A DNA stretch of 38,946 nt from Phycisphaerae bacterium (GTDB lineage: Bacteria; Planctomycetota; Phycisphaerae; Sedimentisphaerales; Anaerobacaceae). The stretch covers positions 1 through 38,946 of the forward strand of contig JAPLMX010000086.1 in the NCBI GenBank assembly GCA_026386805.1, given 5' to 3'. The position numbers and the translations under genes were made by a program. Shown in pieces: positions 7,393 through 16,200 of the stretch; the stretch's first letter is position 1; each line of letters opens with the position of its first letter. The notes beneath the pieces were generated by a model. That model saw only the letters and a program-made list of their open reading frames with translations. It had not been told where the DNA came from and ran no database searches.

Positions 7393-7713
7393 TCACACGC
7401 CCGGCTTTGCCTTGGCCGACGCGCGGGCGGAAGCGATGAGGTTTTGCCTCATGAGCCGGCCCATCTTGAATTTCACCGTGCGTTTCGTCGGAACGTCCAC
7501 GCGCTCGAGCGTTTTCGGGTTTTGCGCCGTCCGCGAAGCGCGAGTTCTCGTCTCAAAAACCCCAAAGTCCCGGAATTCCAGACGGTTATCCTGACACAGT
7601 TCTCTCACGATTTCATCAAGAAAGGTCTGAACAATCCGCTTCACCGACACCCGCTTGGCCTGCGTGTGCTCTGCAATGCGATCAATGAGTTCCTTCTTCG
7701 TGACTGTAGACAT
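7393..7713 (-). CDS. HU/IHF-family nucleoid protein
   Basis: A 106-residue HU/IHF-family DNA-bending protein. The N-terminal helices (KKELIDRIAEHTQAK) lead to the conserved FGVFETRTRASRTAQNPKT beta-arm start and the VPTKRTVKFKMGRLMR end. Canonical members have about 90-95 residues; this one has a basic, alanine-rich tail (ASARASAKAKPGV). It binds the minor groove and organises the chromosome. GAGG lies 7-8 nt before the ATG at 7713, and a good promoter is upstream (7786-7814). The cold-shock gene follows on the same strand. Whether it is HU, IHF or a planctomycete-specific paralogue cannot be told from the window. Confidence 0.92.
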   Translation of the reverse strand: MSTVTKKELIDRIAEHTQAKRVSVKRIVQTFLDEIVRELCQDNRLEFRDFGVFETRTRASRTAQNPKTLERVDVPTKRTVKFKMGRLMRQNLIASARASAKAKPGV

Positions 7714-7785
7714 CGTTTACCTCACTGGAAGAAAAGAGCGAAGCCGACAGACGCCCTTCTCGGCGAAAGACAAATTCTGCAAACC

Positions 7786-7814
7786 ACTATACAACAAAGA
7801 CTTCTAAGCGGCAA
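7786..7814 (-). promoter_or_regulatory. Sigma70-type promoter for the HU-like gene
   Basis: On the minus strand TTGCCG (-35, 7809-7814), 17 nt, TATAGT (-10, 7786-7791). The start would be near 7780, about 65 nt before the HU-like ATG. The rest of the 351-nt gap 7714-8064 holds a second promoter on the other strand and a GC-rich stretch (7841-7935) in which I recognise no RNA family. Confidence 0.55.
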
Positions 7815-7939
7815 GTACATTCAGCCAAATTTTTTCCCGCCCCCGGCGGCGTCCCAGGAGAGCGCCGGCCGGCGGCTCAGAACGACCGCCCCTCCACTGG
7901 CCTGTAGTCGCAAAGCCGCACAAAGGACCCACCGAATGG

Positions 7940-7968
7940 TTGACCGGCAAGGCGTCCGGCGGCATAAT
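7940..7968 (+). promoter_or_regulatory. Sigma70-type promoter for signal peptidase gene
   Basis: TTGACC (-35, 7940-7945), 17 nt, CATAAT (-10, 7963-7968). A start near 7975 gives a leader of about 90 nt before the ATG at 8065, divergent from the HU-like promoter. Confidence 0.6.
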
Positions 7969-8064
7969 GGCTTGCTTCTGTGCGCACCGAGAGCGGTGTG
8001 ATGCCCGTGCACTACAGCCGCCTGGGATGGAACGAACGATCAGTTGCGGATAGGATGGGAGTCA

Positions 8065-9756
8065 ATGTCTGAGAACAGAGCCGACAAGGTCGAGAAGAAC
8101 AAGCCTGCCGTGCCCGGGACACGCATCCGCGGGAAGAAGAAGGACCGCGCCACCGAGATCGCCAACACCTTCGAATGGCTGATCACCGCTTTCATTCTGG
8201 CGTTCGTGTTTCGGGCCTTCGTGATGGAAGCGTTTCGGATTCCCACGGGCAGCATGGCCGACACCCTCAAAGGGGCCCATTTCCGGCTGCGCTGCCCGCA
8301 GTGCGGGTACGCCTACGAGCATGGCTTCGTGCCGCAAAGCTACGGGATGCCCGAAGACACCGTGCCGTCGGGGATGGTGCCGATCCGCCAGCAGACCCGC
8401 TGCCCGAGTTGCGGGTTCTACACGCCCGCCGGCGAGGAGGTGCCGGTGGCCAACGGCGACCGAATCCTCGTCCTCAAGTGCGTCTACCAGTTCCTCGACC
8501 CCAAGCGCTGGGACGTCATCGTCTTCAAGAACCCCATCAACCCCACGGAAAACTACATCAAGCGGCTGATCGGGCTGCCCGGGGACACCATCGAGATCAT
8601 CGACGGCGACGTCTATATCGATGGGTTGATCACGCGTAAGCCCCCGGAGGTGCAGAAAGAGGTCTGGATGCCGGTCTACGAGAACGACTACCAGCCGGTC
8701 AATTCGAACGAGCGGGCGTGGTTCAACGGCCATCGCTGGCAGTCGCCCTTCAACCTGGAAGGCTCCGCCTGGAAGATCGATGACAAGAACCCGACGCACT
8801 TCGTGCTGGACGGCCCGCCGGACCAGACGAGCGTGCTCACGTATGGCGCACCGTCGGCCAACAGTTTTGCGACCACCTACGCCTACAATGAGGTGTACTC
8901 CTACGCACGGATGCCGACGTGCAGCGATTTGATGATTCGTTACTACGTGCAGCCGGCGAATCATGAAGGCAAGGTCGGCGTCACGCTCAGCAAGCAGGGC
9001 ATCGACTACCAAGCCCGGGTGGACCTGTCCGGCCGGATGACCTTAGCCAAGGTAGAAGACGGCCAGGAGACCGTCCTGGCCAGCCAGGAGGTTGCCTCAC
9101 CGCCGACGAACGCCTTCGCGCTCGTCAAGTTCGCCAACGTAGACCATCAGCTTCTGTTCGAGTTCAACGGCCATGAGCTTTCCGTCGATCTGGGGCGGTC
9201 GCCGAAGGCAATGGAGCAGGGATCGCAGCCGTCTCCGCGTGCCGAGATCTTCGGCTCGGGCAAACTCACCCTCGCCCACGTCGCGCTGTTCCGGGACATC
9301 TACTACACGAGCGACGGCCAGGGCAGCCGGGGCGGCCGGGCCGTCGAGGGCCGGCCGTTCAAGCTGAATAACGATGAGTTCTTCGTGCTGGGCGACAACA
9401 GCCCGAATAGTGAGGACGGCCGCTGGTGGGGCCAGCCGGACATGTCCAGCAAAGGGTGGGCCCCCCCACGGGCGGGCGTCGTGCCGCGCTATTACTTGGT
9501 GGGCAAGGCTCTGTTCGTCTACTGGCCGAGCGGCTTCGAGTTTCCCTGGCCGCAGACTCTCAAGACCGCCCTGCTGAACAGCAGCCGCAAAAACGGCAAC
9601 GTGGCCGTGCGATTGCTCAGCGGGTTGGCCAACCTGCGGTGGATTCCCAACGTGGGCCAGATGCGATTCATCTACGGCGGCACGGGAAAGACGGAGCCGG
9701 CCCGGATCGAGGTCCGGGGTAACATGACTTCAGACCCCAATGGCGGTCTGAAGTAA
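8065..9756 (+). CDS. lepB: Signal peptidase I with zinc-ribbon and beta-domain inserts
   Basis: A 563-residue S26 signal peptidase. A membrane segment (about 36-54) leads directly to the catalytic serine in IPTGSMADTL (S63); the general-base lysine is in ENYIKRLIGLPGDT (K166), and the last conserved box FVLGDNSPNSEDGR is at 440-453. The enzyme removes signal peptides outside the membrane and would serve the many secreted proteins encoded nearby. Two features are odd: a four-cysteine zinc-ribbon-like insert (CPQC 77-80, CPSC 113-116) between the Ser and Lys boxes, and about 215 residues (200-415) before the last box that look like a beta-sandwich of the concanavalin/DUF1080 kind. Typical enzymes have 200-330 residues. 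The ATG at 8065 has GGGAG before it; an in-frame TTG at 8044 is less likely. Confidence 0.93.
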   Translation: MSENRADKVEKNKPAVPGTRIRGKKKDRATEIANTFEWLITAFILAFVFRAFVMEAFRIPTGSMADTLKGAHFRLRCPQCGYAYEHGFVPQSYGMPEDTVPSGMVPIRQQTRCPSCGFYTPAGEEVPVANGDRILVLKCVYQFLDPKRWDVIVFKNPINPTENYIKRLIGLPGDTIEIIDGDVYIDGLITRKPPEVQKEVWMPVYENDYQPVNSNERAWFNGHRWQSPFNLEGSAWKIDDKNPTHFVLDGPPDQTSVLTYGAPSANSFATTYAYNEVYSYARMPTCSDLMIRYYVQPANHEGKVGVTLSKQGIDYQARVDLSGRMTLAKVEDGQETVLASQEVASPPTNAFALVKFANVDHQLLFEFNGHELSVDLGRSPKAMEQGSQPSPRAEIFGSGKLTLAHVALFRDIYYTSDGQGSRGGRAVEGRPFKLNNDEFFVLGDNSPNSEDGRWWGQPDMSSKGWAPPRAGVVPRYYLVGKALFVYWPSGFEFPWPQTLKTALLNSSRKNGNVAVRLLSGLANLRWIPNVGQMRFIYGGTGKTEPARIEVRGNMTSDPNGGLK

Positions 9757-9760
9757 CGGG

Positions 9761-9832
9761 GTTTGTAGGATGGGCTTTAGCCCATGCGGATGAGGGCAGA
9801 GACGAATACAAACAGCATGGGCCCCAGCCCAT
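9761..9832. repeat. Composite palindromic repeat (ATGGGCT..AGCCCAT pair)
   Basis: Two palindromes, ATGGGCTTTAGCCCAT (9770-9785) and ATGGGCCCCAGCCCAT (9817-9832), lie inside an outer GTTTGTA/TACAAAC inverted pair (9761-9767, 9807-9813). This fills the gap between the signal peptidase and rhamnosidase genes and could fold as a terminator-like cruciform, but no T-run follows. Confidence 0.7.
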
Positions 9833-9856
9833 CATATTCTTTTGGGAGGTGAAGCA

Positions 9857-12800
9857 ATGAGAGCGTGCAACCCAATTCTCGCAACCATCGTGGCGGCCGT
9901 CTGTTTCGGATCGCTCGCCGCGACGAATCCGGCGACAGCCAAATTGACGCCCGCGGATCTGCGGTGCGAATACCTGGCCAACCCCCTCGGGATCGGCGTC
10001 GCGCAGCCCCGGCTGAGCTGGATCGTTCAGTCTGACGAACGAGGCCAAGTGCAGACGGCCTACCGGATCCTCGCGGCCAGCGATCCCAAGCTTCTCAGCG
10101 AAGGAAAGGCCGACCTCTGGGATACCGGCAAAGTCCCGTCGAATCAGTCCATCCAGGTGGTCTACGAAGGTAAGACCCTGTCGTCGCAGATGCGGTGCTG
10201 CTGGAAGCTGCAAGTCTGGGACAAGGACGACAGGCCGTCCTCGTGGAGCAAGCCCGTTTTCTGGACGATGGGCCTGCTGAGCAGCGACGAGTGGCAAGCC
10301 AAATGGATCGGCTGGGACAGCTCGCGCAAGCGTGACGCGCTGGCCCCCAAGCCCGATTTGGCCGGGGCCTCCTGGATCTGGTCACCCGGCGCGGATGCCG
10401 CCAAGAGCGCACCGCTCGGAACCCGGTACTTCCGCAAGGAATTCACGGTCCCCGAAGAACGCGAGCTGACCTCGGCCATGTGCGTCGTGACCGCCGACAA
10501 CAGTTTCAAGATGTTCCTCAACGGCCGGCGGCTCCAGAACGGCAACAGCTTCAAGGAAGCGACCGCCTCCAATGTCAAAGAGCACCTGCGCAAAGGCAAG
10601 AACGTGCTGGCGGTCGAGGCGACGAACGAAGGCACGGCGCCGAACCCGGCGGGCGTGCTGGCGGTCCTGAAGCTTCAGTTCGCCGATGGCGCCCCGACGA
10701 CGGTTATCTCGGATGACACGTGGCGCACCTCGGATGCCGCGGGCCAGGACTGGATGAACGTCGATTTCAACGCCGAGGGCTGGCAAGCCGTCCAGGTTCT
10801 CGGGGTCTACGGCATGAACCCGTGGGGCCAGGTCAACGTCACCTCGGGCGAGCTGTTCCTGCCGCCGGCGCAGTTGCTCCGCACCTCGTTCCTCGCGGAA
10901 AAACCCGTCCAGCGGGCGACCGTGTATGCCTCCGCCCTGGGCAACTACCAGTTGTACCTCAACGACCGGCAAGTGGGTGACGCGTACTTCACCCCCGGCT
11001 GGACTGACTACACGACCCGCGTCTACTACAACACCTTCGACGTCACCGACTGCATCAAGAAGGGTCTCAACGCCCTCGGCGGCATTCTGGCCGACGGCTG
11101 GTACAGCGGCCACATCGGCTGGGGGCACATCCGCGACCACTACGGCCCCAATCCGCGTTTCAGTGCCCAGTTGTACCTCGAGTACGCCGACGGCACGTCG
11201 AAGACCGTCGTCACCGACGAGACGTGGAAGGCGGCCACCGGCCCTATCCTCGAAGGCGACTTCCTGATGGGCGAGACCTACGACGCCCGCAAGGAAATCC
11301 CCCGCTGGAGTGCGGCGGGCTTTGATGATGCCCAGTGGCAGACCGTCGATGTCGCCCAGACCATCACGGCCAAGATCGAGCCGTATCCCGGCGTCCTCGT
11401 GCGCAAGTACCAGCAGATCAAGCCGGTGAAGATCACCAAGCCGGCGGAAGACGCCTACGTGTACGACATGGGCACCAACTTCGCCGGCTTCGTCCGCTTG
11501 AACGTCCGCAACGCCAAGCCGGGCCAGAAGATCGTCTTGCGGTTCGCCGAGCGGCTCAATCCCGACGGCACGATCTACACGACCAACCTACGCGGGGCGA
11601 GAGCCACGGACACCTACATCTGCAAGGGCAAGGGCACGGAAGTCTGGCAGCCCCGCTTCACGTTCCACGGCTTTCAGTACGTGGAGCTGACGGGCTACCC
11701 CGGCAAGCCCGGCCTCGACACGATCCGGGGCGTCGAGCTGACCTCCGGCACGCCGGTCGCCGGCGAGTTCACCTGCTCCGACGACGTGGCCAACACCCTG
11801 TATCACAACATACGCCAGACGCAGCGAGCCAATTTCATCGACATCCCGACCGACTGCCCGCAGCGCGATGAGCGGCTCGGCTGGATGGGCGACGCCCAAA
11901 TCTACGTCCGCACCGCCACGTACAACGCGGACGTCGCGGCCTTCTTCACAAAGTGGCTGGTCGATGTCGAGGACGCCCAGCTCCCCAACGGCGGCTTCTC
12001 CGATGTCTCGCCGCGCAAGGTGGCGACCGCCGGCGGCACCGCCGCCTGGGGCGACGCCGGCGTCATCTGCCCCTGGACGATCTACCAGGTCTACGGCGAC
12101 ACCCGCATCCTGGCGGAGCATTACGACGCGATGCAAAAGTGGATCGAGTGCTGTCAAGGCACCTGCAAGGGCCTGCTGCGGCCGGCGGCAGGCTACGGCG
12201 ATTGGCTGAGCATCAACGCCGATACGCCCAAGGACGTGCTCGCCACCGCCTATTTCGCCCGCAGCACGAAGCTGGTCGCCCAGACCGCCGAGGTGCTTGG
12301 CAAAAAGGAAGATGCTCAGAAGTATCAGCAACTCTTCGAGGACATCCGCAAGGCGTTCAACGCTGCGTACGTCGCAGAGAACGGGCGGATTAAAGGCGAC
12401 ACCCAGACCGTCTACGTCCTGGCGCTGGCCTTCGACCTGTTGCCCGAAGCCAAGCGCGGCCAAGCCGTCAAGTACCTCGTCGAGAATATCCGCGCCCACC
12501 AGGGCCGCTTGTCCACGGGGTTCGTCGGCACGAAGGACCTGATGGGCACGCTGACCCGGTTCGGCCAGACGGGCGTGGCCTATCGGCTCTTCCACAATGA
12601 GGCGTTCCCCTCCTGGGGCTTCTCGATCAAGCACGGGGCGACGAGCATCTGGGAGCGCTGGGACGGCTGGACGCCCGAGAAGGGGTTCCAGGACCCTGGC
12701 ATGAACTCGTTCGCCCACTACTCCTTCGGGGCGGTCGGCGAGTGGATGTTCAAGACCATCGGCGGCATCGACACCGATGGTCCCGCGTATGAGCGCATCG

Positions 12801-13111
12801 TCATTCGCCCGCAGCCCGGCGGCCGCCTGACGTGGGCCAAGACGACTTACGACTCCATCCACGGCCCCATCGCCACCGCCTGGCGCACCATGCCTGAGTC
12901 GGAATCAGGCCGCGAGTTCCGCCTGTACGTGACCATCCCGGCCAACACGACGGCCCGCGTCTACATCCCGGCCAAGAACGCCGGCAGCGTCATGGAAGGG
13001 AAGAAGCCCGCCGCACAGGCCCAGGCCGTGCGATTCCTCGCTATGGAGGATAACAACGCAGTCTTCGAAGTTGGCTCCGGCACATACCATTTTGTCTCGC
13101 AGTTGCCGTAG
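9857..13111 (+). CDS. Secreted alpha-L-rhamnosidase (GH78)
   Basis: A 1084-residue glycoside hydrolase family 78 protein that would release terminal alpha-L-rhamnose from plant or algal polysaccharides and glycosides outside the cytoplasm. A signal peptide (MRACNPILATIVAAVCFGSL to about ATA) is followed by an N-terminal beta domain (LRCEYLANPLGIGVAQPRLSW), an inserted carbohydrate-binding-like beta domain (about 165-290), a second beta domain (LLRTSFLAEKPVQRATVYAS) and the (alpha/alpha)6 barrel. The expected acid and base lie in DCPQRDERLGWMGDAQ (E672) and SIWERWDGW (E933). The C-terminal beta domain ends GSGTYHFV. The ATG at 9857 has an excellent GGAGGTGA ribosome-binding site; an in-frame TTG at 9842 precedes that site and is rejected. 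No other rhamnose genes are in the window. Confidence 0.94.
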   Translation: MRACNPILATIVAAVCFGSLAATNPATAKLTPADLRCEYLANPLGIGVAQPRLSWIVQSDERGQVQTAYRILAASDPKLLSEGKADLWDTGKVPSNQSIQVVYEGKTLSSQMRCCWKLQVWDKDDRPSSWSKPVFWTMGLLSSDEWQAKWIGWDSSRKRDALAPKPDLAGASWIWSPGADAAKSAPLGTRYFRKEFTVPEERELTSAMCVVTADNSFKMFLNGRRLQNGNSFKEATASNVKEHLRKGKNVLAVEATNEGTAPNPAGVLAVLKLQFADGAPTTVISDDTWRTSDAAGQDWMNVDFNAEGWQAVQVLGVYGMNPWGQVNVTSGELFLPPAQLLRTSFLAEKPVQRATVYASALGNYQLYLNDRQVGDAYFTPGWTDYTTRVYYNTFDVTDCIKKGLNALGGILADGWYSGHIGWGHIRDHYGPNPRFSAQLYLEYADGTSKTVVTDETWKAATGPILEGDFLMGETYDARKEIPRWSAAGFDDAQWQTVDVAQTITAKIEPYPGVLVRKYQQIKPVKITKPAEDAYVYDMGTNFAGFVRLNVRNAKPGQKIVLRFAERLNPDGTIYTTNLRGARATDTYICKGKGTEVWQPRFTFHGFQYVELTGYPGKPGLDTIRGVELTSGTPVAGEFTCSDDVANTLYHNIRQTQRANFIDIPTDCPQRDERLGWMGDAQIYVRTATYNADVAAFFTKWLVDVEDAQLPNGGFSDVSPRKVATAGGTAAWGDAGVICPWTIYQVYGDTRILAEHYDAMQKWIECCQGTCKGLLRPAAGYGDWLSINADTPKDVLATAYFARSTKLVAQTAEVLGKKEDAQKYQQLFEDIRKAFNAAYVAENGRIKGDTQTVYVLALAFDLLPEAKRGQAVKYLVENIRAHQGRLSTGFVGTKDLMGTLTRFGQTGVAYRLFHNEAFPSWGFSIKHGATSIWERWDGWTPEKGFQDPGMNSFAHYSFGAVGEWMFKTIGGIDTDGPAYERIVIRPQPGGRLTWAKTTYDSIHGPIATAWRTMPESESGREFRLYVTIPANTTARVYIPAKNAGSVMEGKKPAAQAQAVRFLAMEDNNAVFEVGSGTYHFVSQLP

Positions 13112-13120
13112 CGACTTGGG

Positions 13121-13148
13121 TTCCCAAATGCGATCGGTCGCGTTTGGG
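13121..13148. repeat. TTCCCAAATGCGA palindromic repeat, copy 1
   Basis: TTCCCAAATGCGA (13121-13133) pairs with TCGCGTTTGGG (13138-13148) around a 4-nt loop. The same inverted repeat occurs at 32085-32114 with compensating changes (ACGCGA against TCGCAT), which suggests that the structure is maintained. Confidence 0.75.
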
Positions 13149-13185
13149 GTTCCTGCTGTCGAACCGAAGAACAACGACTCCTCCC

Positions 13186-13216
13186 AGCCCCCTGCCCCGC
13201 CAGGGGGCTTTGCTTT
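13186..13216 (+). terminator. Terminator-like hairpin after the rhamnosidase gene
   Basis: AGCCCCCTG (13186-13194) and CAGGGGGCT (13201-13209) form a perfect 9-bp stem with a 6-nt loop, followed by TTGCTTT. It lies between two convergent genes. Confidence 0.65.
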
Positions 13217-13281
13217 GGGGCGGGCGGTCCAGATCAAGGGGAGTGTTGCGCTGGGCTTTCGGCTTGCCAGGTAGGACCGCT

Positions 13282-16200
13282 CTATGGCCGAAATCCGGCT
13301 GTGTTGCCGGTAGCAGCGTGTGGTAAAGAGGGTAGTTGGAAGCGGATGTCCTGGGATTCGGCGAATGGGCCGGAGAGGCTTACGTTGCCGGTGGTGGTGA
13401 CGTGAGAGATGTGGGCTTCGGCGGTCCTGGTGATGTCGTGCGAGGTGACGGCCAAGCCCATGTAGACAGTCTCCTCCATGGGGATTTCGATCGTGATCTG
13501 CTGATCGGAGCCAAACAGCACATCCTCCCAGGTGACCCCATTGCTGGAGTGCAGGGCGGTAAAGCGATTGCCTTGGCGGATGAGACGGAGCCAGTGGGGC
13601 AGTTGATTCGTGTTCGGGAGCGTGTAGGCGGCGTAGGAGATCCCGTCGTCGGTGCGGCGGTACTGAAAGGACGATCTGCCGCTGGGGGTCACGAACAGCA
13701 TGGCATTCGAGGAGTCCAGCTCCAGGGCGCGGCGGACCATGACACCGGCCTTGGTCCATTCGTCCACATTCTCGATGCTATCGATTCTGGCGGTGATCGA
13801 GCCATCCCCGGTGAGTTTCTTGTAGACAAAGCGGAAATCGTCGATCGTGCCCCAGATATCTGCGCCGGAGCCCACCACCGTGTAGGTGTCCGATGCATTG
13901 TCACGCAGGCAACTGCCCCTCAGAGCCGTGGCTGGGGCCCTCTGCCATAGGCGGACGGCCCCCTCCTGCTGCCCCAGATCGTGGAGTACGTGTGCCAAGT
14001 CTCGCGCATAGTCCGGCTGCCTGGCCGCCTTGTCGGCCAGCAACAGCGCCAGCGGTCCGAGCCGGTCGCGGAGCGTGGCATTGGCGAGAATCCGCTGGGC
14101 GTGTACCCAGCAGGCGGACGGGCCAATCAGCCCTTCCAGAGCGCGGCCCCACTCCTGCAGATAGGCCAAGGCCTGATCGTGACCGATCCACAGGGCCGAC
14201 ATGGTCCGCACCCAGTGATCGATATACAGGTTCGGATCGACCTCCAGCTCCCGATTGCAGGTGTCGATACATTCCAGGCAGTGCTCCTCCAAAGTCTGGG
14301 CCGGCCCCAGCGCCTCGGCCGTCGAGAGGCCCGGCTTGAGATCCGCCACCCAAATCTCCTCGGGCACGGGTAGGGGGCCCACGCGCAGGAGCAGCCGGGA
14401 CTTGTCCCGGGACCAGGAGGCCCCGGTGATCGGACCGCTCAGGACCTTCGCCGCCTGCCTTTTGGCTACATCGTAGATCCACAGTCCTGTGCGTACATCC
14501 GAGTTGGTGAGACCTCCCAGGCTGAACTCCCCTCCGTCCGGGGACCACTCCCCGCCCCACATGGCCAGAGGCGTGGCCCATTCGACGATGCGGGACCCAG
14601 TCGTCCGATCTGCGATGCACAGTACTCCGGTCACTACCGCTGTGGCGGTCTCATCTTCGATATAGGCGACGCGGTTGCCATCGGGCGACACGGCGGGCAA
14701 ATACGACAAACAGGCAAAAATGGGAGTGGGCGGCGTCTCCGGATCCTCGATCGAGGCTACGTAGAGCATGCCATCCACGCGGGACTGGTAGTAGACATGT
14801 TTGGCATCCCGGCTCCAGGAAGGCCAGGCCGCGCCCCACGCCAGGCGCCGGGGCTGCGTGCCGTCCGCCTTCATCACCCAGACTTCCTGGACCAGAGGGA
14901 TGTGGGGTCTTTCCTCGCCCGTCATCAGTTCCGAAAGCCGAAGGACTTGTGGGTCGCGGACAAAGGCAATGTATCGGCCGTCCGGCGACCAGCTCGGGTC
15001 CTGGCCCGGGACGATCAGCAGGTCGGTTTGCTTCGTGGCAAGATCATAGACCGCCACGCCGCCTTTGTGGGGATGTGTCGACAGGGCGAAGGCCACCTGG
15101 GTACCGTCCGGTGACCAGCGGGGGCAACTGCCGCCGGTGATCAGCCGATGGGCTTTGGCCGAGAGGCGGCGATATGTTTCCTGGGCTTCCAGCATGGCCA
15201 GGAAGGCCGCTCCCTCGGGCTTGCTGTCCGCCGGATGCCAGGAATCACCAGCCTCGAGCGTGTCAGGAACGTACTTCTTGGACCAATCCCTAAGTCTGAT
15301 GACAGCGACACGACCGGACTTACCGATGCGCTGGTAGAGAGCGCTGGCCTCCTCATATCGGCCCAGGGCGGTTAGCGCACAGAACATGTGGTGCTGGAGG
15401 GATGAAAGATCCTTCCCGCCTGCCTGGGACATGCAGTCCTGCGCCGTGGCCAAGACGCGCTCGTACCGGCGCATCCGCATCAGCGTCTCACAGAGCCCGG
15501 CGTGCAGCTCGACATACTGCGGATCGTCTCGGAGCGTCAGTGTCAGGGCCTGGTCATAGCCCTTGATTGCGTCTTCATAGTCTGCCAACTCCCGCAGCGC
15601 CGTGGCGCGGAGGGAGTAGCCCAACGGATCGCGCCCTCCCAGGATGGTCATGGCGAACGCATCATGCTCCATCTTCTGGTATTTGCGCGAGGCATAATAG
15701 GTGAACGCACGCATGCGAAGCGACGCGTAGTCGTCCGGGTTGATCTGCAAGGCTTTGTCGAGGGCGGCAAGCTGTTCCCCGACCGTGACGGCCGTCATGG
15801 CCCGCAGATAGTATGCCTCCGCCGTCTCGGGAAGCAATTCCTCGGCTTTCTGTCGGTGTTCCTCAATGTGCTTGAGGTCCGCCGGGCCAAGGGATGAGCT
15901 CTCCCAGATGATTCTGGCCAACAGCGTATGCGCGGCTCCAGCGATCTCCGGACGCTCATCGAGCAGCTTCTCTAACCTGGGCACAGCCTCCTCGTAATAG
16001 CGGTATTCCGCCAGGATGTTGGCGAACAGAAGCCGGGCCTTCGGCCCAACATGGGGGCTGGTAAGAAGAGGTTTGATCATGGCCAGAGCATCACTGGAAG
16101 AATCTGCGGTGCCCTGTGCCTGAATGCCCCTCCTTTCGAAGAGCTTCCGAGCCTCGGCCAGGATTCGCTCGTGTTCCAGTGCTTGGACATGCGTCCGCTC

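Noticed and set aside
7841..8040. Structured RNA (SRP RNA, RNase P, riboswitch) before the signal peptidase gene
   Set aside because: No conserved core of these RNAs could be found on either strand; the stretch is explained by two divergent promoters and leader DNA.
13282..13940. Separate gene for the DUF1349-like C-terminus of the first kinase
   Set aside because: The frame is continuous with the kinase, with no internal ribosome-binding site or signal peptide at the domain boundary.
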